Source: Ureibacillus composti
Lineage (GTDB): Bacteria > Bacillota > Bacilli > Bacillales_A > Planococcaceae
Assembly: GCA_030348875.1 (NCBI GenBank)
Contig: JAUCEP010000002.1
Coordinates: 1,939,001 to 2,003,000 of the forward strand
Length of the DNA stretch: 64,000 nucleotides
Reading direction: 5' to 3'
The position numbers and the translations under genes were made by a program. Shown here piece after piece: positions 9,151 to 18,299 of the stretch (position 1 is its first letter; every line of letters begins with the position of its first letter). The notes beneath the pieces were generated by a model that was not told the origin of the DNA, searched no databases, and saw only the letters and a list, made by a program, of their open reading frames with translations.

Positions 9151-10524
9151 TTAATATACACCCTCAGTTAGTAAACCATTTGCTACTTTAACAAAACCAG
9201 CAATATTAGCTCCCACAACTAAATTGCCTGCATAACCGTACTTTTCAGCTGCTTCTTTACTTTCAGAATAAATTGATTTCATAATGTTACGTAGTTTTCC
9301 ATCTACTTCATCAAATGTCCAAGAAATACGGCTAGAATTTTGTGCCATTTCTAGGGCAGATACAGCAACTCCACCTGCATTAGCTGCTTTTGCTGGGCCA
9401 AATAAAATACCATTATTTAAGAATTCATTAATTGCTTCTAAATCTGATGGCATGTTCGCACCTTCAGCTACTACTTTAACCCCATTAGAAATTAATGTAC
9501 GAGCAGAGTCTCCATCAATTTCGTTTTGTGTTGCACAAGGAAGGGCAATATCACATGGAATTGACCAAACACCAGTGCATCCTTCAGTATAAACTGCATT
9601 CGGACGATAGTTTACATAAGTTGAGATTCGATCGCCTTTAACTTCTTTGATTTCTTTAAGGACTTCTAAATCAATACCTGTTGGATCGTAAATATAGCCA
9701 GATGAATCTGAACATGTAACTACTTTAGCACCAAATTGTTGAGCTTTTTCAATTGCATAGATTGCAACATTACCTGAACCAGAAACAGCAACAATTTTAT
9801 CTGTGAAAGTTTCGTTTGCATCTAATAGCATTTGCTCAACGAAATATACTAAACCGTAACCAGTAGCTTCTTTACGAGCTAATGAACCGCCATATCCAGG
9901 TTGTTTACCTGTTAGCACGCCAGCTTCATAAGCACCACGAATTCGTTTATATTGACCCCATAAATAGCCAATTTCACGTCCACCTACACCAATATCTCCT
10001 GCAGGAACATCGACATCAGGACCAATATGACGGTATAATTCAGTCATGAACGCTTGGCAGAAACGCATAATTTCAGAATCAGATTTCCCTTTTGGATTGA
10101 AATCTGAACCACCTTTACCGCCACCGATAGGTTGACCAGTTAAAGCGTTTTTAAAGATTTGTTCAAATGCTAAAAATTTCATAATTGATTCATTTACAGT
10201 TGGGTGGAAGCGAAGTCCCCCTTTATATGGTCCAACTACATTGTTAAATTGAACACGGTAACCACGGTTTACATGAACTTGATTTTGATCGTCTTGCCAT
10301 GTTACACGGAATGAAATGATGCGATCTGGCTCAACAATGCGTGACAGAATGTTGTGCTCGATATATTCAGGATGTTGTTCAAAAACCGGTACAAGTGAAA
10401 TAAAGATTTCTTCTGCGGCTTGTAAGAATTCAACTTGATGTGAATTTTTTTGTTTTAATTGTTCAAATACTGAGTCAACGTACTGCTGTGCTGCTGATTT
10501 TTTGCTTAATACTTCTAACGTCAT
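9151..10524 (-). CDS. gdhA: NADP-type glutamate dehydrogenase
   Basis: 457 residues, of the hexameric E. coli GdhA class; aminates 2-oxoglutarate to glutamate. Visible motifs are GPYKGGLRFHP, the catalytic-Lys segment GGGKGGSDFNPKGKS, DVPAGDIGVGGREIGY, and the Rossmann loop AVSGSGNVA. The first in-frame ATG (10539) lies within the ribosome site; GGAGGG sits 7 bp before the ATG at 10524, which I take as the start (MTLEVLSKK). Monocistronic. Confidence 0.95.
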   Translation of the reverse strand: MTLEVLSKKSAAQQYVDSVFEQLKQKNSHQVEFLQAAEEIFISLVPVFEQHPEYIEHNILSRIVEPDRIISFRVTWQDDQNQVHVNRGYRVQFNNVVGPYKGGLRFHPTVNESIMKFLAFEQIFKNALTGQPIGGGKGGSDFNPKGKSDSEIMRFCQAFMTELYRHIGPDVDVPAGDIGVGGREIGYLWGQYKRIRGAYEAGVLTGKQPGYGGSLARKEATGYGLVYFVEQMLLDANETFTDKIVAVSGSGNVAIYAIEKAQQFGAKVVTCSDSSGYIYDPTGIDLEVLKEIKEVKGDRISTYVNYRPNAVYTEGCTGVWSIPCDIALPCATQNEIDGDSARTLISNGVKVVAEGANMPSDLEAINEFLNNGILFGPAKAANAGGVAVSALEMAQNSSRISWTFDEVDGKLRNIMKSIYSESKEAAEKYGYAGNLVVGANIAGFVKVANGLLTEGVY

Positions 10525-10696
10525 TGTGTAACCCTCCAAATGTTTTGTTGCTCTTATGGTATTAAGATTTTTCTAACTATTCAATCTTGTTTTTAGATGA
10601 TAATAATACCGCAATTAGATATAACGCATTTATTGTTATATTAGAATAATATAGAACCTGTTTTTTATTTTAAAAATGATTGGTTGGTGAGGACTT

Positions 10697-11161
10697 ATTT
10701 TACAATTACTTATTGATGCTGATGCGTGTCCTGTTATAGATTTGGCGCTATCTATTTCATCACAATATGAGATTAATACAATCTTATTCTGCGATACATC
10801 ACATCGGATTGAGAGAGAAAATGCAATAACAATTATGGTGCCTAATGGTCCTGATTCCGTTGATTTTAAGCTAGTGAATACGGTTTCAAAGTTTGACATC
10901 GTCATTACACAAGATTATGGGTTGGCTGCAATGTGTTTAGCAAAAGGAGCTTATGTGATCGATCAAAATGGAAGAGAAATGACATCAGGCAACATCGATC
11001 AGTTGCTCACATTTCGTTATGAAAGTGCAAAATTCCGACGTGCTGGTGGAAGAACAAAAGGTCCAAAAAAGCGCACGGAGGAAAATAATATTTTGTTCGA
11101 AAAAAAATTTCGAACACTTTGTGAACGTGCAATAATTGCAAAAAAGGGGGCAAAAAGCTGA
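10697..11161 (+). CDS. YaiI/YqxD-family (DUF188) protein with unusual start codon
   Basis: The family N-terminus [10 protein letters not shown] is encoded at 10706-10735, so translation must begin just upstream, yet between the in-frame TGA at 10688 and this motif there is no ATG, GTG or TTG. GGTGAGG (10686-10692) is a good ribosome site; the only plausible initiator is ATT at 10697, or a TTA at 10700 where relatives would have a start. The motifs [21 protein letters not shown] and [12 protein letters not shown] are conserved, so the protein is intact. It has a PIN-like fold; function unknown. The stop overlaps the dsdA ATG (ATGA). Confidence 0.8.
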   Translation: MLQLLIDADACPVIDLALSISSQYEINTILFCDTSHRIERENAITIMVPNGPDSVDFKLVNTVSKFDIVITQDYGLAAMCLAKGAYVIDQNGREMTSGNIDQLLTFRYESAKFRRAGGRTKGPKKRTEENNILFEKKFRTLCERAIIAKKGAKS

Positions 11162-12504
11162 TGGAAAGTGTAAAAATATATAAATTGGTTAAAAATTTCC
11201 CTTTACTTGGTGATGTTAGGAAAGGGAAACCAGTATTATGGATTAATCCGAATAAACAAAATCAACTATTGAATAACTGTGAGTTTACTTTTGAAATGGT
11301 AGAAGATGCGGCTAGAAGACTTCAACGATTTTCTTCTTATATAAAAATGGCATTTCCACAAACAACTCAACAGGATGGAATTATCGAATCGCCGATTAAA
11401 GAAATTGTTACTATGCAGAAGCAAATTGAAGCAAAGTATGATATTGAATTACCTGGAAAGCTTTTATTAAAATGTGACCATTCACTTCCAATATCAGGAT
11501 CCATTAAGGCGCGAGGTGGAATCTATGAGGTATTAAAGTATGCTGAAAGCTTAGCAATGAAACATGGTTATCTTTCGATTCATGATGATTATGCAAAATT
11601 ACACGATCCATTTTTTAAAGAATTTTTTAGTCAATTTAAAATTGCAGTTGGTTCAACGGGTAACTTAGGGCTAAGTATCGGTATTATGGGAGCAAAATTG
11701 GGTTTTCAAGTTACAGTACATATGTCACATGATGCTAAAACTTGGAAAAAGCAAATGTTACGTAGTAAGGGAGTCCATGTAATTGAATATGAATCAGATT
11801 ACAGCCTCGCGGTAGAAGAAGGTAGAAAGCAAGCGGAGTTAGATCCAACATGTCATTTTATTGATGATGAGAATTCAGTGGACTTATTTTCTGGGTACGC
11901 TGTTTCAGCATTAAGACTTCAACAACAACTACAAGAGGTAAATATTCAGGTGGATGAAAACCATCCATTGTTTGTATATTTACCGTGTGGTGTCGGTGGT
12001 GGACCTGGTGGTGTTGCATATGGATTAAAAGCAATTTATGGTGAGCATGTGCACATTTTCTTTGGTGAACCATTGCAATCGCCTTGTATGTTAATAGGAA
12101 TGATGACAGGATTACACGACCAAATTGCTGTATCCGATATTGGATTAACAAATGTAACTGAAGCAGATGGGCTAGCAGTAGGACGTGCTTCAAAATTCGT
12201 AGGAAAGATGATGGACCCAATCATTAGTGGCTGTTATACAGTTGATGATGATTTCTTATTCGATAGTTTAATAGGGATGTACGAACAAGAGAATATCTTC
12301 ATGGAGCCATCAGCACACGCAGGTGTTTTTGGACCTATTCAATTGGTAAAAGAGGGTAAAGACTATTTAGAAGCAAATAATCTTGTTGAAAAAATAACTC
12401 AGTCTACACACATCATTTGGTCAACAGGGGGAGATATGGTCCCAACTGATCAACGTCAGGAATATTTGCAAAAAGAAATAAAAATAAATAATAATATTAT
12501 GTAA
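11161..12504 (+). CDS. dsdA: D-serine dehydratase (D-serine ammonia-lyase)
   Basis: 447 residues, a normal length for this fold-type II PLP enzyme, which converts D-serine to pyruvate and ammonia. The PLP lysine lies in [17 protein letters not shown]; the phosphate loop is [15 protein letters not shown]; the segment [13 protein letters not shown] is also typical. It overlaps the preceding gene by one base and has AAAGGGGG upstream, so the two are translationally linked. D-serine detoxification is the expected role. Confidence 0.94.
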   Translation: MESVKIYKLVKNFPLLGDVRKGKPVLWINPNKQNQLLNNCEFTFEMVEDAARRLQRFSSYIKMAFPQTTQQDGIIESPIKEIVTMQKQIEAKYDIELPGKLLLKCDHSLPISGSIKARGGIYEVLKYAESLAMKHGYLSIHDDYAKLHDPFFKEFFSQFKIAVGSTGNLGLSIGIMGAKLGFQVTVHMSHDAKTWKKQMLRSKGVHVIEYESDYSLAVEEGRKQAELDPTCHFIDDENSVDLFSGYAVSALRLQQQLQEVNIQVDENHPLFVYLPCGVGGGPGGVAYGLKAIYGEHVHIFFGEPLQSPCMLIGMMTGLHDQIAVSDIGLTNVTEADGLAVGRASKFVGKMMDPIISGCYTVDDDFLFDSLIGMYEQENIFMEPSAHAGVFGPIQLVKEGKDYLEANNLVEKITQSTHIIWSTGGDMVPTDQRQEYLQKEIKINNNIM

Positions 12505-12543
12505 ACAAAAAGGATTCGTTACTTAGCAGTGATTCCAATAAAA

Positions 12544-12577
12544 AATGCTCTTCATAATATAGAAGAGCATTTTTTAA
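12544..12577 (+). terminator. Terminator after dsdA
   Basis: Stem ATGCTCTTC/GAAGAGCAT with an 8-nt loop, followed by TTTTTAA. About 40 bp after the dsdA stop. Confidence 0.85.
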
Positions 12578-12730
12578 TCTATTTAGAGTGAAGTGTGGTA
12601 AATGTTCTGTTTACAAGCCTTTTGCTACTGGGCAAATTTTCTTGTAGAGATTGTATGACAGCTGCTCCCAAAAGAATATTGCTACAAAAGATTTTGGTCC
12701 ACATCCTAGCCACAGCTTGAATAAGTGAAT

Positions 12731-13552
12731 CTAATCGACTTGAATTTCTTTTACTGTTTCTTCAACTTCATCACGTGTCATTTTTTCTTTACCAGATTTT
12801 AATGCATTTAACGTTTTGTGAGCTAATGCAAGTGGTAAACGACAGAATAATAAAATGGTTTTTTTATTAATATCTTTCATATAGCGGTCAGCTTTGTCCA
12901 AGTTTTCCTCAGCATAAGCAAATAAATCTTCACGAGTCCAACCATCAGGTACGAAACTTACGCCACGCTCAGCTAGATCTTCTTTTTGATTACGCAAAAT
13001 ATTGACTGCTTGTAATCCTCGGCCATATCCGATTGCCAAATCTCGATCAGTTTTCATGCCAGTATTCCATTCCCATAAATTTGATAGCATGACTCCAACG
13101 AGACCTGCAACGTAATATGTATATTCGTCTAAGTCTTCACGAGTATGAACTTGCCAATTTGCTTTTGCCCATTTTGCCATTCCAAAAGCCATTTCACTCG
13201 TTGCACTCGTGACAATTTCCTCTGCACCATCTGGAATTAAGCGAATCCAATCGCCTAAACGAAGAGTTACTTCAGGTAGTTCATGTTTAATAGGCTCAAG
13301 TATTTTTAAATATTCATTTTCATTAAAGCTCGATGCTTTTAGTAGATTGCTTACTTCAGTTAATATGTCGAATTTAACATCATTACTTAATGTATCATGA
13401 TCTTCTATTTCATCAATTGCCCTCATGGCTAAATATGCGGTTGAAACAGCCATCTTTAGTTCTTTTTGTAAAAAAGTTATGGGGATATAAAAAGTTCGGC
13501 TTGTTTCTTTAAGAACTCGCATAGCGTCTTTTTGGAGATCTTTATTACTCAT
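12731..13552 (-). CDS. Squalene/phytoene synthase-like protein (YisP/HpnC type)
   Basis: 273 residues of the trans-prenyltransferase head-to-head synthase fold. The first Asp-rich motif is MRAIDEIEDH. The second, usually N-x-x-R-D-x-x-x-D, reads NILRNQKED: the first Asp is Asn. Bacillus subtilis YisP, of the same fold, works as a farnesyl-diphosphate phosphatase producing farnesol rather than as a synthase, and this protein may do likewise; that is inference. GGAGGAAG precedes the ATG at 13552; the earlier ATG at 13573 lies upstream of the ribosome site. No carotenoid genes are adjacent. Confidence 0.8.
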   Translation of the reverse strand: MSNKDLQKDAMRVLKETSRTFYIPITFLQKELKMAVSTAYLAMRAIDEIEDHDTLSNDVKFDILTEVSNLLKASSFNENEYLKILEPIKHELPEVTLRLGDWIRLIPDGAEEIVTSATSEMAFGMAKWAKANWQVHTREDLDEYTYYVAGLVGVMLSNLWEWNTGMKTDRDLAIGYGRGLQAVNILRNQKEDLAERGVSFVPDGWTREDLFAYAEENLDKADRYMKDINKKTILLFCRLPLALAHKTLNALKSGKEKMTRDEVEETVKEIQVD

Positions 13553-13833
13553 TAAATTTCTTCCTCCATTCATTCCATTACATATAATCGTACCTTAATT
13601 TGCAAAAAAATTAAAATAGAAACTACAGAAATGATCGGGAAGAATTTTTTTAACATCCTTCAGCCTAGGTGCATTTGATAAACAGTTTACTGTTTTTATG
13701 ACATTCACATGTTAATTAAGTCTAAAATTCGTTACAATGAGAGTAGTAGATTAAGAATGTCAGTCAAAGGCATTATTTAAGGACCGGAGAAGTTGGTGCT
13801 GAGGCCCATTTGATTAGGAAAGTAGTGGTGAAA

Positions 13834-14898
13834 ATGTTGGAACGTAAGAGAACGTATATTTTTATAGATGTTGAAGCTGCGTTAATTCGAGGAAAACAGC
13901 AAATTATTGAAATCGGAGCTGTAAAATTGTTTCCAAACGGAACAATTGAAACGTTTTCACAACTAGTACAGCCGTATAAGTTTAAAAAATTGAGTTCATT
14001 TATACATGAATTAACAGGAATTACGACAGAAGAGCTACAAGAAGCAGCATCTTTTAAAGAAGTAATAGCGATGTTTGAAAAATGGTGTGGGCGCGATTCA
14101 ATTTTTATTACTTTTGGTGACTTCGATCGAAAAGTAATGGAGGATGAATGCGCTCGTTATCGAATAAATTGCGAATTTTTATACCCGATGATAGATTTTC
14201 AACAAAAATATATGATTGAGTATCAATTAAAAAATCATCCTAGTTTATTAGGTTTATTAACTGAATTAGAAATTACCGTGAATACGCAACACCGTGCTCT
14301 AGCTGATGCTATTAGCTTATTAAAGATATTTGAGGTGTTAAATGGCGAAGAACTTATTGAGAAGCAAAAAACGAATAAATTTATTCTTCTTTTAAGTGAG
14401 TTTCGTCAACGGGAAAATGATTTTGAATTGTGTATGACATATCTGAATGGTACTGTAGAACCATCAAATCTTTCTATTCAATCTATGAAAACAATGTATA
14501 AGTGTTTACCATTTGAAGTGCGTGAGGAAAATAAGGTTGCAGAGAATGGAGAAGAACAAATCATACAAAAAATAGTGATTGAGCCAGATTGTGAAGTGGA
14601 AAGATTTATCAAAGAATATGTAAGTCAACTAACTGATAAAGTATTGATTACACGTTCTGGAATGCGTCAATTATCCCGAATTCACCGACTACATCATTGT
14701 GCTATACCAAAAATAGAAGCAATGACATTGCAAAAACTGCTAAATAGTGAAGAAGCGGTAAGTCTATTTACGTTGAATGGACAATCGGTTAATAGATATG
14801 AATCAAAAATACGTAAACTTCTGCAAGAATATAAGCATGATATTGTTGTAGAATTCGAAAAACGAAATCTTTTTATAAAAGAAGAAGTCGGAGTATAA
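13834..14898 (+). CDS. 3'-5' exonuclease (DEDDh, DnaQ-like) with unknown C-terminal half
   Basis: About 354 residues. Residues 5-175 form a DnaQ-type exonuclease: ExoI FIDVEAA (D, E), ExoII TFGDFD (D), ExoIII HRALADA (H, D), all catalytic residues present. The last 180 residues are not recognised. This resembles KapD-type exonucleases with an extension. The start is uncertain: ATG 13834 has only a weak GTGG-type ribosome site, and TTG 13810 with GAGG upstream is an alternative. Likely to trim RNA or DNA 3' ends in the cytoplasm. Confidence 0.75.
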   Translation: MLERKRTYIFIDVEAALIRGKQQIIEIGAVKLFPNGTIETFSQLVQPYKFKKLSSFIHELTGITTEELQEAASFKEVIAMFEKWCGRDSIFITFGDFDRKVMEDECARYRINCEFLYPMIDFQQKYMIEYQLKNHPSLLGLLTELEITVNTQHRALADAISLLKIFEVLNGEELIEKQKTNKFILLLSEFRQRENDFELCMTYLNGTVEPSNLSIQSMKTMYKCLPFEVREENKVAENGEEQIIQKIVIEPDCEVERFIKEYVSQLTDKVLITRSGMRQLSRIHRLHHCAIPKIEAMTLQKLLNSEEAVSLFTLNGQSVNRYESKIRKLLQEYKHDIVVEFEKRNLFIKEEVGV

Positions 14899-15031
14899 TA
14901 GTTAGTGCAGATTTATATGAGTTTGTAAAGATTTCCAAGTTTTAATAGTTTCTAAACTAAAAATTTCGAGGGTTGGTAAAAAGAGTTAATTTGAAATTAT
15001 AGTTTAGAATGGTAGATAAAGGAGACAGTTT

Positions 15032-15883
15032 ATGCAAAATGTTATTGGTATTGATGCAGGGGGCACATTAACAAAACTGGTTTATTTAAATGACCAACAG
15101 GAATTTGAATTTAAACTTTTCCCTTCTAGTAATTTTAATTTAGTAAAAGATTGGATTGAAAGTAATCCCCAAATAGAGGAGATTGGCTTAACAGGTGGAC
15201 GTACAGAGCAGTTATTATCTGTACTGAAAACGATGAAATCCATTGAATATGTTGTAGAATTCGAAGCAACATTTAAAGGTGTTTGTCATTTGTTAAAAAA
15301 AGAAGGGCTTGATCTTCAAAGGGGAATTATTACGAATATCGGATCGGGTACATCGATTCATTACATGGAAGGCGATTCCTACTTACGTGTTGGGGGTACA
15401 GGTATTGGAGGAGGGACGTTAACGGGTCTTTCTGCATTAATTACAGGCATTTTGGACTTCAATGAAATTACCGCTAAAGCAGCATCAGGCGATCGTAATT
15501 CTATCGATCTTTTTGTAAAAGACATTTTTGAAGGCATTGATGTACCTATTGAACTTGAACCACACTTAACAGCGAGTAATTTCGGGATGGTTAGTATTCT
15601 GAAGGATCCTAAGAGATATGAAACAAATGATTTATTAGCGACGATTCAAGCATTGGTTGGCGAAGTGATTTCGACTTTAAGTATTCAATTTGCTGAACAC
15701 AACAATGCAGACCATATCGTATATATTGGTTCAACATTAACAAATAATGAACATTTAAAGAAAGTGATTGGAAACTATACACTTCTCAAGAAACATAAAC
15801 CGATTTTCTTGAAAAATAGCGGATTTTCAGGAGCCATTGGAGCTTTATTAAATAAGGTTGAACAATCTGACATAAAAAAATAA
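15032..15883 (+). CDS. coaW: Type II pantothenate kinase
   Basis: 283 residues of the ASKHA fold. The phosphate-1 loop is GIDAGGTLTKL; IGSGTSIHYM and GGTGIGGGTL follow, as in staphylococcal and bacilli CoaW. It phosphorylates pantothenate, the first step of coenzyme A synthesis, and this type is not feedback-inhibited by CoA. ATG start with AAAGGAGAC upstream. A strong terminator follows, so it is monocistronic. Confidence 0.92.
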   Translation: MQNVIGIDAGGTLTKLVYLNDQQEFEFKLFPSSNFNLVKDWIESNPQIEEIGLTGGRTEQLLSVLKTMKSIEYVVEFEATFKGVCHLLKKEGLDLQRGIITNIGSGTSIHYMEGDSYLRVGGTGIGGGTLTGLSALITGILDFNEITAKAASGDRNSIDLFVKDIFEGIDVPIELEPHLTASNFGMVSILKDPKRYETNDLLATIQALVGEVISTLSIQFAEHNNADHIVYIGSTLTNNEHLKKVIGNYTLLKKHKPIFLKNSGFSGAIGALLNKVEQSDIKK

Positions 15884-15888
15884 ATGTA

Positions 15889-15928
15889 AAAGTTACTAAA
15901 ATAAATTTTATTTTAGTAACTTTTTTTC
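15889..15928 (+). terminator. Terminator after coaW
   Basis: Stem AAAGTTACTAAAATA/TATTTTAGTAACTTT with a 5-nt loop, followed by T-rich sequence. Confidence 0.88.
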
Positions 15929-16029
15929 ATGCTGACAGACATTTACAATATTATCTAAAAGGAATATAATGAATCGTTGTTCAAAGATTAATATTATCTA
16001 TTTGAATTTTACTAGAGAGGTGGAGCATC

Positions 16030-17223
16030 TTGGAAACGCACAATCAAATCTTTACGAAACGGTTTAATTGTTTATTTCTTATGAACATAGCCGTTTTTCT
16101 TTCATTTTATAGTTTAATGACAACGCTCCCTCTTTATGCAATTGGAGCTTTAAAACAGTCGGATCAAGAAGCTGGACTGTTAGCGACAGTATTCTTACTA
16201 TCTGCCATAATCGTTCGCCCATTTAGTGGGAAGATGCTTGATATGTTTGGTAAGAAGAGGTTATTAATCATCAGTCTCGTTTTTTACTTTTTATGTTCAA
16301 TACTTTACATAATTAATTTACCGTTTGCGTTGCTTTTAGTATTACGATTTCTCCATGGAATTTGGTTTAGCATTATTACAACGGCTGGGGGATCGTTAGC
16401 AGCGGATATTGTTCCTGTAAACCGAAAAGGAACGGGGCTTGGATATTATACAATGTCAAATAACTTAGCTGTAGTACTTGGCCCTTTTATTGGTATTCTT
16501 CTCATTCAGCATTTAAGTTTTGATGTATTATTTACAGTATTAAGTATTGCAATTTTAATAGGAGGCATACTAGCTACTACTATTAAAACAGATGATTTAA
16601 CTAAACCTGAAAAGGTAGAGCGTTCTTTTAAATTTACATTTAATGATTTATTTGAGAAAAAGGCTCTGCCTATTTCAGTTATTGCAGGATTAGTTGGAAT
16701 TTCTTATGCGAGTATCTTATCATTTTTATCCATTTATGCAGAAGAGCAAGATCTACTAACCGTTGCTAGTTGGTTTTACGTAGTTTATGCGGCGGCAATG
16801 TTAATTACGAGACCTCTAATTGGCAAATTGTATGACCAAAAGGGTTCACGATATGTAATTGTGCCCGGGTTTTTATTTTATATATTAGGATTAATTTGTA
16901 TTGCATTAGCTAATGGTTCAGCTATATTATTTTTAAGCTCTGCCGTTTTAGTGGGGGCTGGGTATGGCGCATTGACTACAAGTTTCCAATCCTTGGCAGT
17001 ACAATCTGCAGATCATGTCCGAAGCGGTTATGCAACAGCAACATATTTTACGTTGTTTGACTTAGGTATTGCACTAGGTTCTTATGTTTTAGGTTTATTA
17101 GTTATTTGGGTGGACTATGATTCTATCTATTCCATCTCGGCTTTATTAATCGCTGTTACTGCTTGTATTTATTTTGTGTTGTTTAAGAAAAATAAAAGAA
17201 AACACATACAAAGTACAAATTAA
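16030..17223 (+). CDS. MFS transporter (drug/sugar efflux type)
   Basis: 397 residues with about 12 hydrophobic segments in two halves. The motif-A-like loop between helices 2 and 3 reads GKMLDMFGKKRL; a related GKLYDQKGSRYV loop occurs in the second half. TTG start with GAGAGGTGG 8 bp upstream. Substrate cannot be told; the closest known types are putative efflux pumps of Bacilli. Followed by a bidirectional terminator shared with the RNase H-like gene. Confidence 0.85.
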   Translation: METHNQIFTKRFNCLFLMNIAVFLSFYSLMTTLPLYAIGALKQSDQEAGLLATVFLLSAIIVRPFSGKMLDMFGKKRLLIISLVFYFLCSILYIINLPFALLLVLRFLHGIWFSIITTAGGSLAADIVPVNRKGTGLGYYTMSNNLAVVLGPFIGILLIQHLSFDVLFTVLSIAILIGGILATTIKTDDLTKPEKVERSFKFTFNDLFEKKALPISVIAGLVGISYASILSFLSIYAEEQDLLTVASWFYVVYAAAMLITRPLIGKLYDQKGSRYVIVPGFLFYILGLICIALANGSAILFLSSAVLVGAGYGALTTSFQSLAVQSADHVRSGYATATYFTLFDLGIALGSYVLGLLVIWVDYDSIYSISALLIAVTACIYFVLFKKNKRKHIQSTN

Positions 17224-17229
17224 TTCTCA

Positions 17230-17272
17230 AAAAAGGAGTTGTGATGAAGATCACAACCCCTTTTTTTGGATG
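17230..17272. terminator. Bidirectional terminator containing RNase H stop codon
   Basis: AAAAAAGGAGTTGTGAT pairs with ATCACAACCCCTTTTTT around a 4-nt loop. T runs occur on both strands. The reverse-strand TGA stop of the RNase H-like gene (17251-17253) lies inside the stem, so its last codons form part of the terminator. Confidence 0.85.
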
Positions 17273-17643
17273 GCTTCTCGTGCAAGGGCATCTGCAGCTT
17301 TATTTTGGCTATCGGGAATCCATTTTATAAAAAATAAACTGAATTCTTCAGCTAATTTTAAAGCTTGTTCCAGATACGGCTTATACTCTTCGCTCTTGAC
17401 ATACTGCTTGTCAATCGAAGCAACGACAATTTTAGAGTCAGAACGTATAGAGACTAAATTCGTACCAAGCTTTTTTGCTTCTTCCAGCGCTCGAATTAAT
17501 GCAATAAATTCTGCAACATGGTTATTTGTTTCACCAATGTATTCACTGATTTTCACAGAGTGGCCTTCGCCTTTAATAAAAATTCCTATTCCGCTTGGTC
17601 CAGGATTACCTGCACTCGCACCATCGATATATACTTCCAACAA
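17251..17643 (-). CDS. RNase HI-like protein
   Basis: 130 residues of the type 1 RNase H fold. Carboxylates are in the expected places: YIDGASAGNPG (D7), HVAEFIAL (E), RSDSKIVV (D) and NKAADALAREA (D), so the DEDD set looks complete. The Bacillus homologue YpdQ lies beside ypeQ, as here. Role: degrading RNA in RNA/DNA hybrids; activity in the short Bacillus homologues is doubtful. ATG start with AGTAGGGATG-type sequence upstream. Confidence 0.85.
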   Translation of the reverse strand: MLEVYIDGASAGNPGPSGIGIFIKGEGHSVKISEYIGETNNHVAEFIALIRALEEAKKLGTNLVSIRSDSKIVVASIDKQYVKSEEYKPYLEQALKLAEEFSLFFIKWIPDSQNKAADALAREAIQKKGL

Positions 17644-17780
17644 ATTGCATCCCTACTTTAAAAATAAATTTTGGTAGTTGTAAGCATATTATAACGTAAT
17701 AACTATTTAAAAAAAGACACTAGGCTTATGTGTTGCTACTTTCCTTAAGAAATGAATTTTAGAATATTAGATAAATCACT

Positions 17781-17810
17781 TTGACAAAAGAAAAAACGCG
17801 ATAGTAAAAT
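17781..17810 (+). promoter_or_regulatory. Sigma-A promoter of ypeQ-like gene
   Basis: TTGACA at 17781-17786 and TAAAAT at 17805-17810 with 18-bp spacing, about 30 bp before the gene start. Confidence 0.65.
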
Positions 17811-17839
17811 AGATAGATGTTGCGAAAAGGGGGAGCTTT

Positions 17840-18034
17840 GTGAACAAGAATGCTGTCATAAAAGATATAGATGAACTGACTGACACTTATTGTACTGATT
17901 GTCCAATAAAAAAAGTATTACGCTCAAACCGTGGCAAATCAGGAGCTCATCGTTTTTGTATTGAATCCTGCTCTATAGGAGAAAAGTTGCAGTTCCTCGG
18001 GAATGAGTTAATGAAAATGCATGAAAGACGTTAA
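17840..18034 (+). CDS. Small zinc-finger protein, YpeQ-like
   Basis: 64 residues. Cysteine and histidine pattern is YCTDCPIKK ... HRFCIESCSIGEKLQ, the C2HCI-x2-C-type zinc-finger family found across Bacilli, with YpeQ as the subtilis member. GTG start with AAGGGGGAGC upstream. Function unknown; probably a zinc-stabilised regulatory or RNA-binding protein. It is the last chromosomal protein gene before the prophage. Confidence 0.8.
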   Translation: MNKNAVIKDIDELTDTYCTDCPIKKVLRSNRGKSGAHRFCIESCSIGEKLQFLGNELMKMHERR

Positions 18035-18083
18035 AAATGACTATGTTTCCATATAAAGGTCGTCGGAAATCACTTTCGAACGG

Positions 18084-18111
18084 TTGAAAAGTATCAAAAA
18101 TTTGATATACT
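18084..18111 (+). promoter_or_regulatory. Sigma-A promoter driving candidate small RNA
   Basis: TTGAAA at 18084-18089 and TATACT at 18106-18111 with 16-bp spacing; TG one base before the -10 makes it an extended -10. No open reading frame follows before the prophage end, which points to a non-coding transcript starting near 18118. Confidence 0.6.
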
Positions 18112-18218
18112 AATAATGTGTTATTAATGCTCATGAATAAAGTTCTACTTAATTGAGTAAACGTCGTATGTGAGCTTTTTATACGAGATCATATTCTGAT
18201 GAGGATTAATATACTTGG

Positions 18219-18235
18219 TTGGTTACCATAGAAAG
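18219..18235 (+). repeat. attL core (17-bp direct repeat)
   Basis: TTGGTTACCATAGAAAG occurs here and identically at 58489-58505. The copies bound a contiguous set of phage genes with the integrase next to this one, so they are the att core. Confidence 0.88.
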
Positions 18236-18270
18236 GGTTCCTCTAAACCCTATAAAGATAGAGGTTAAGA

Positions 18271-18299
18271 GGGGTGCATGTTATCATGTACCCCTTTTT
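18271..18299 (+). terminator. Phage-derived terminator just inside attL
   Basis: Stem GGGGTGCATG/CATGTACCCC with TTAT loop (one G-T pair), followed by TTTTT on the plus strand. It lies 35 bp inside the prophage, positioned to end the chromosomal small RNA that lost its own terminator. Confidence 0.75.

Larger units (their letters stand above)
18118..18299 (+). ncRNA. Candidate structured small RNA split by the prophage
   Basis: Downstream of the extended -10 promoter lies about 110 bp with strong folding potential and no ORF. TATTAAT-G-CTCAT (18122-18134) pairs with ATGAG-G-ATTAATA (18199-18211), 12 bp with one G-G mismatch. Inside, TCGTAT/ATACGA (18164-18169 with 18181-18186) forms a hairpin. 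The prophage repeat lies at its 3' end. The native terminator is now at 58506-58535, beyond the prophage, while phage DNA supplies a substitute at 18271-18299. I cannot match it to a named RNA family. Confidence 0.45.

Noticed and set aside
10636-10905. Reverse ORF opposite the YaiI/YqxD-type gene start
   Set aside because: Shadow of a conserved gene; no ribosome site or protein-like pattern.
18215-18240. GGTTACC in the att region as part of a T-box or tRNA end
   Set aside because: No T-box antiterminator (TGGNACCGCG-like) or specifier stem and no tRNA cloverleaf can be drawn; the RNA fold described above fits better.
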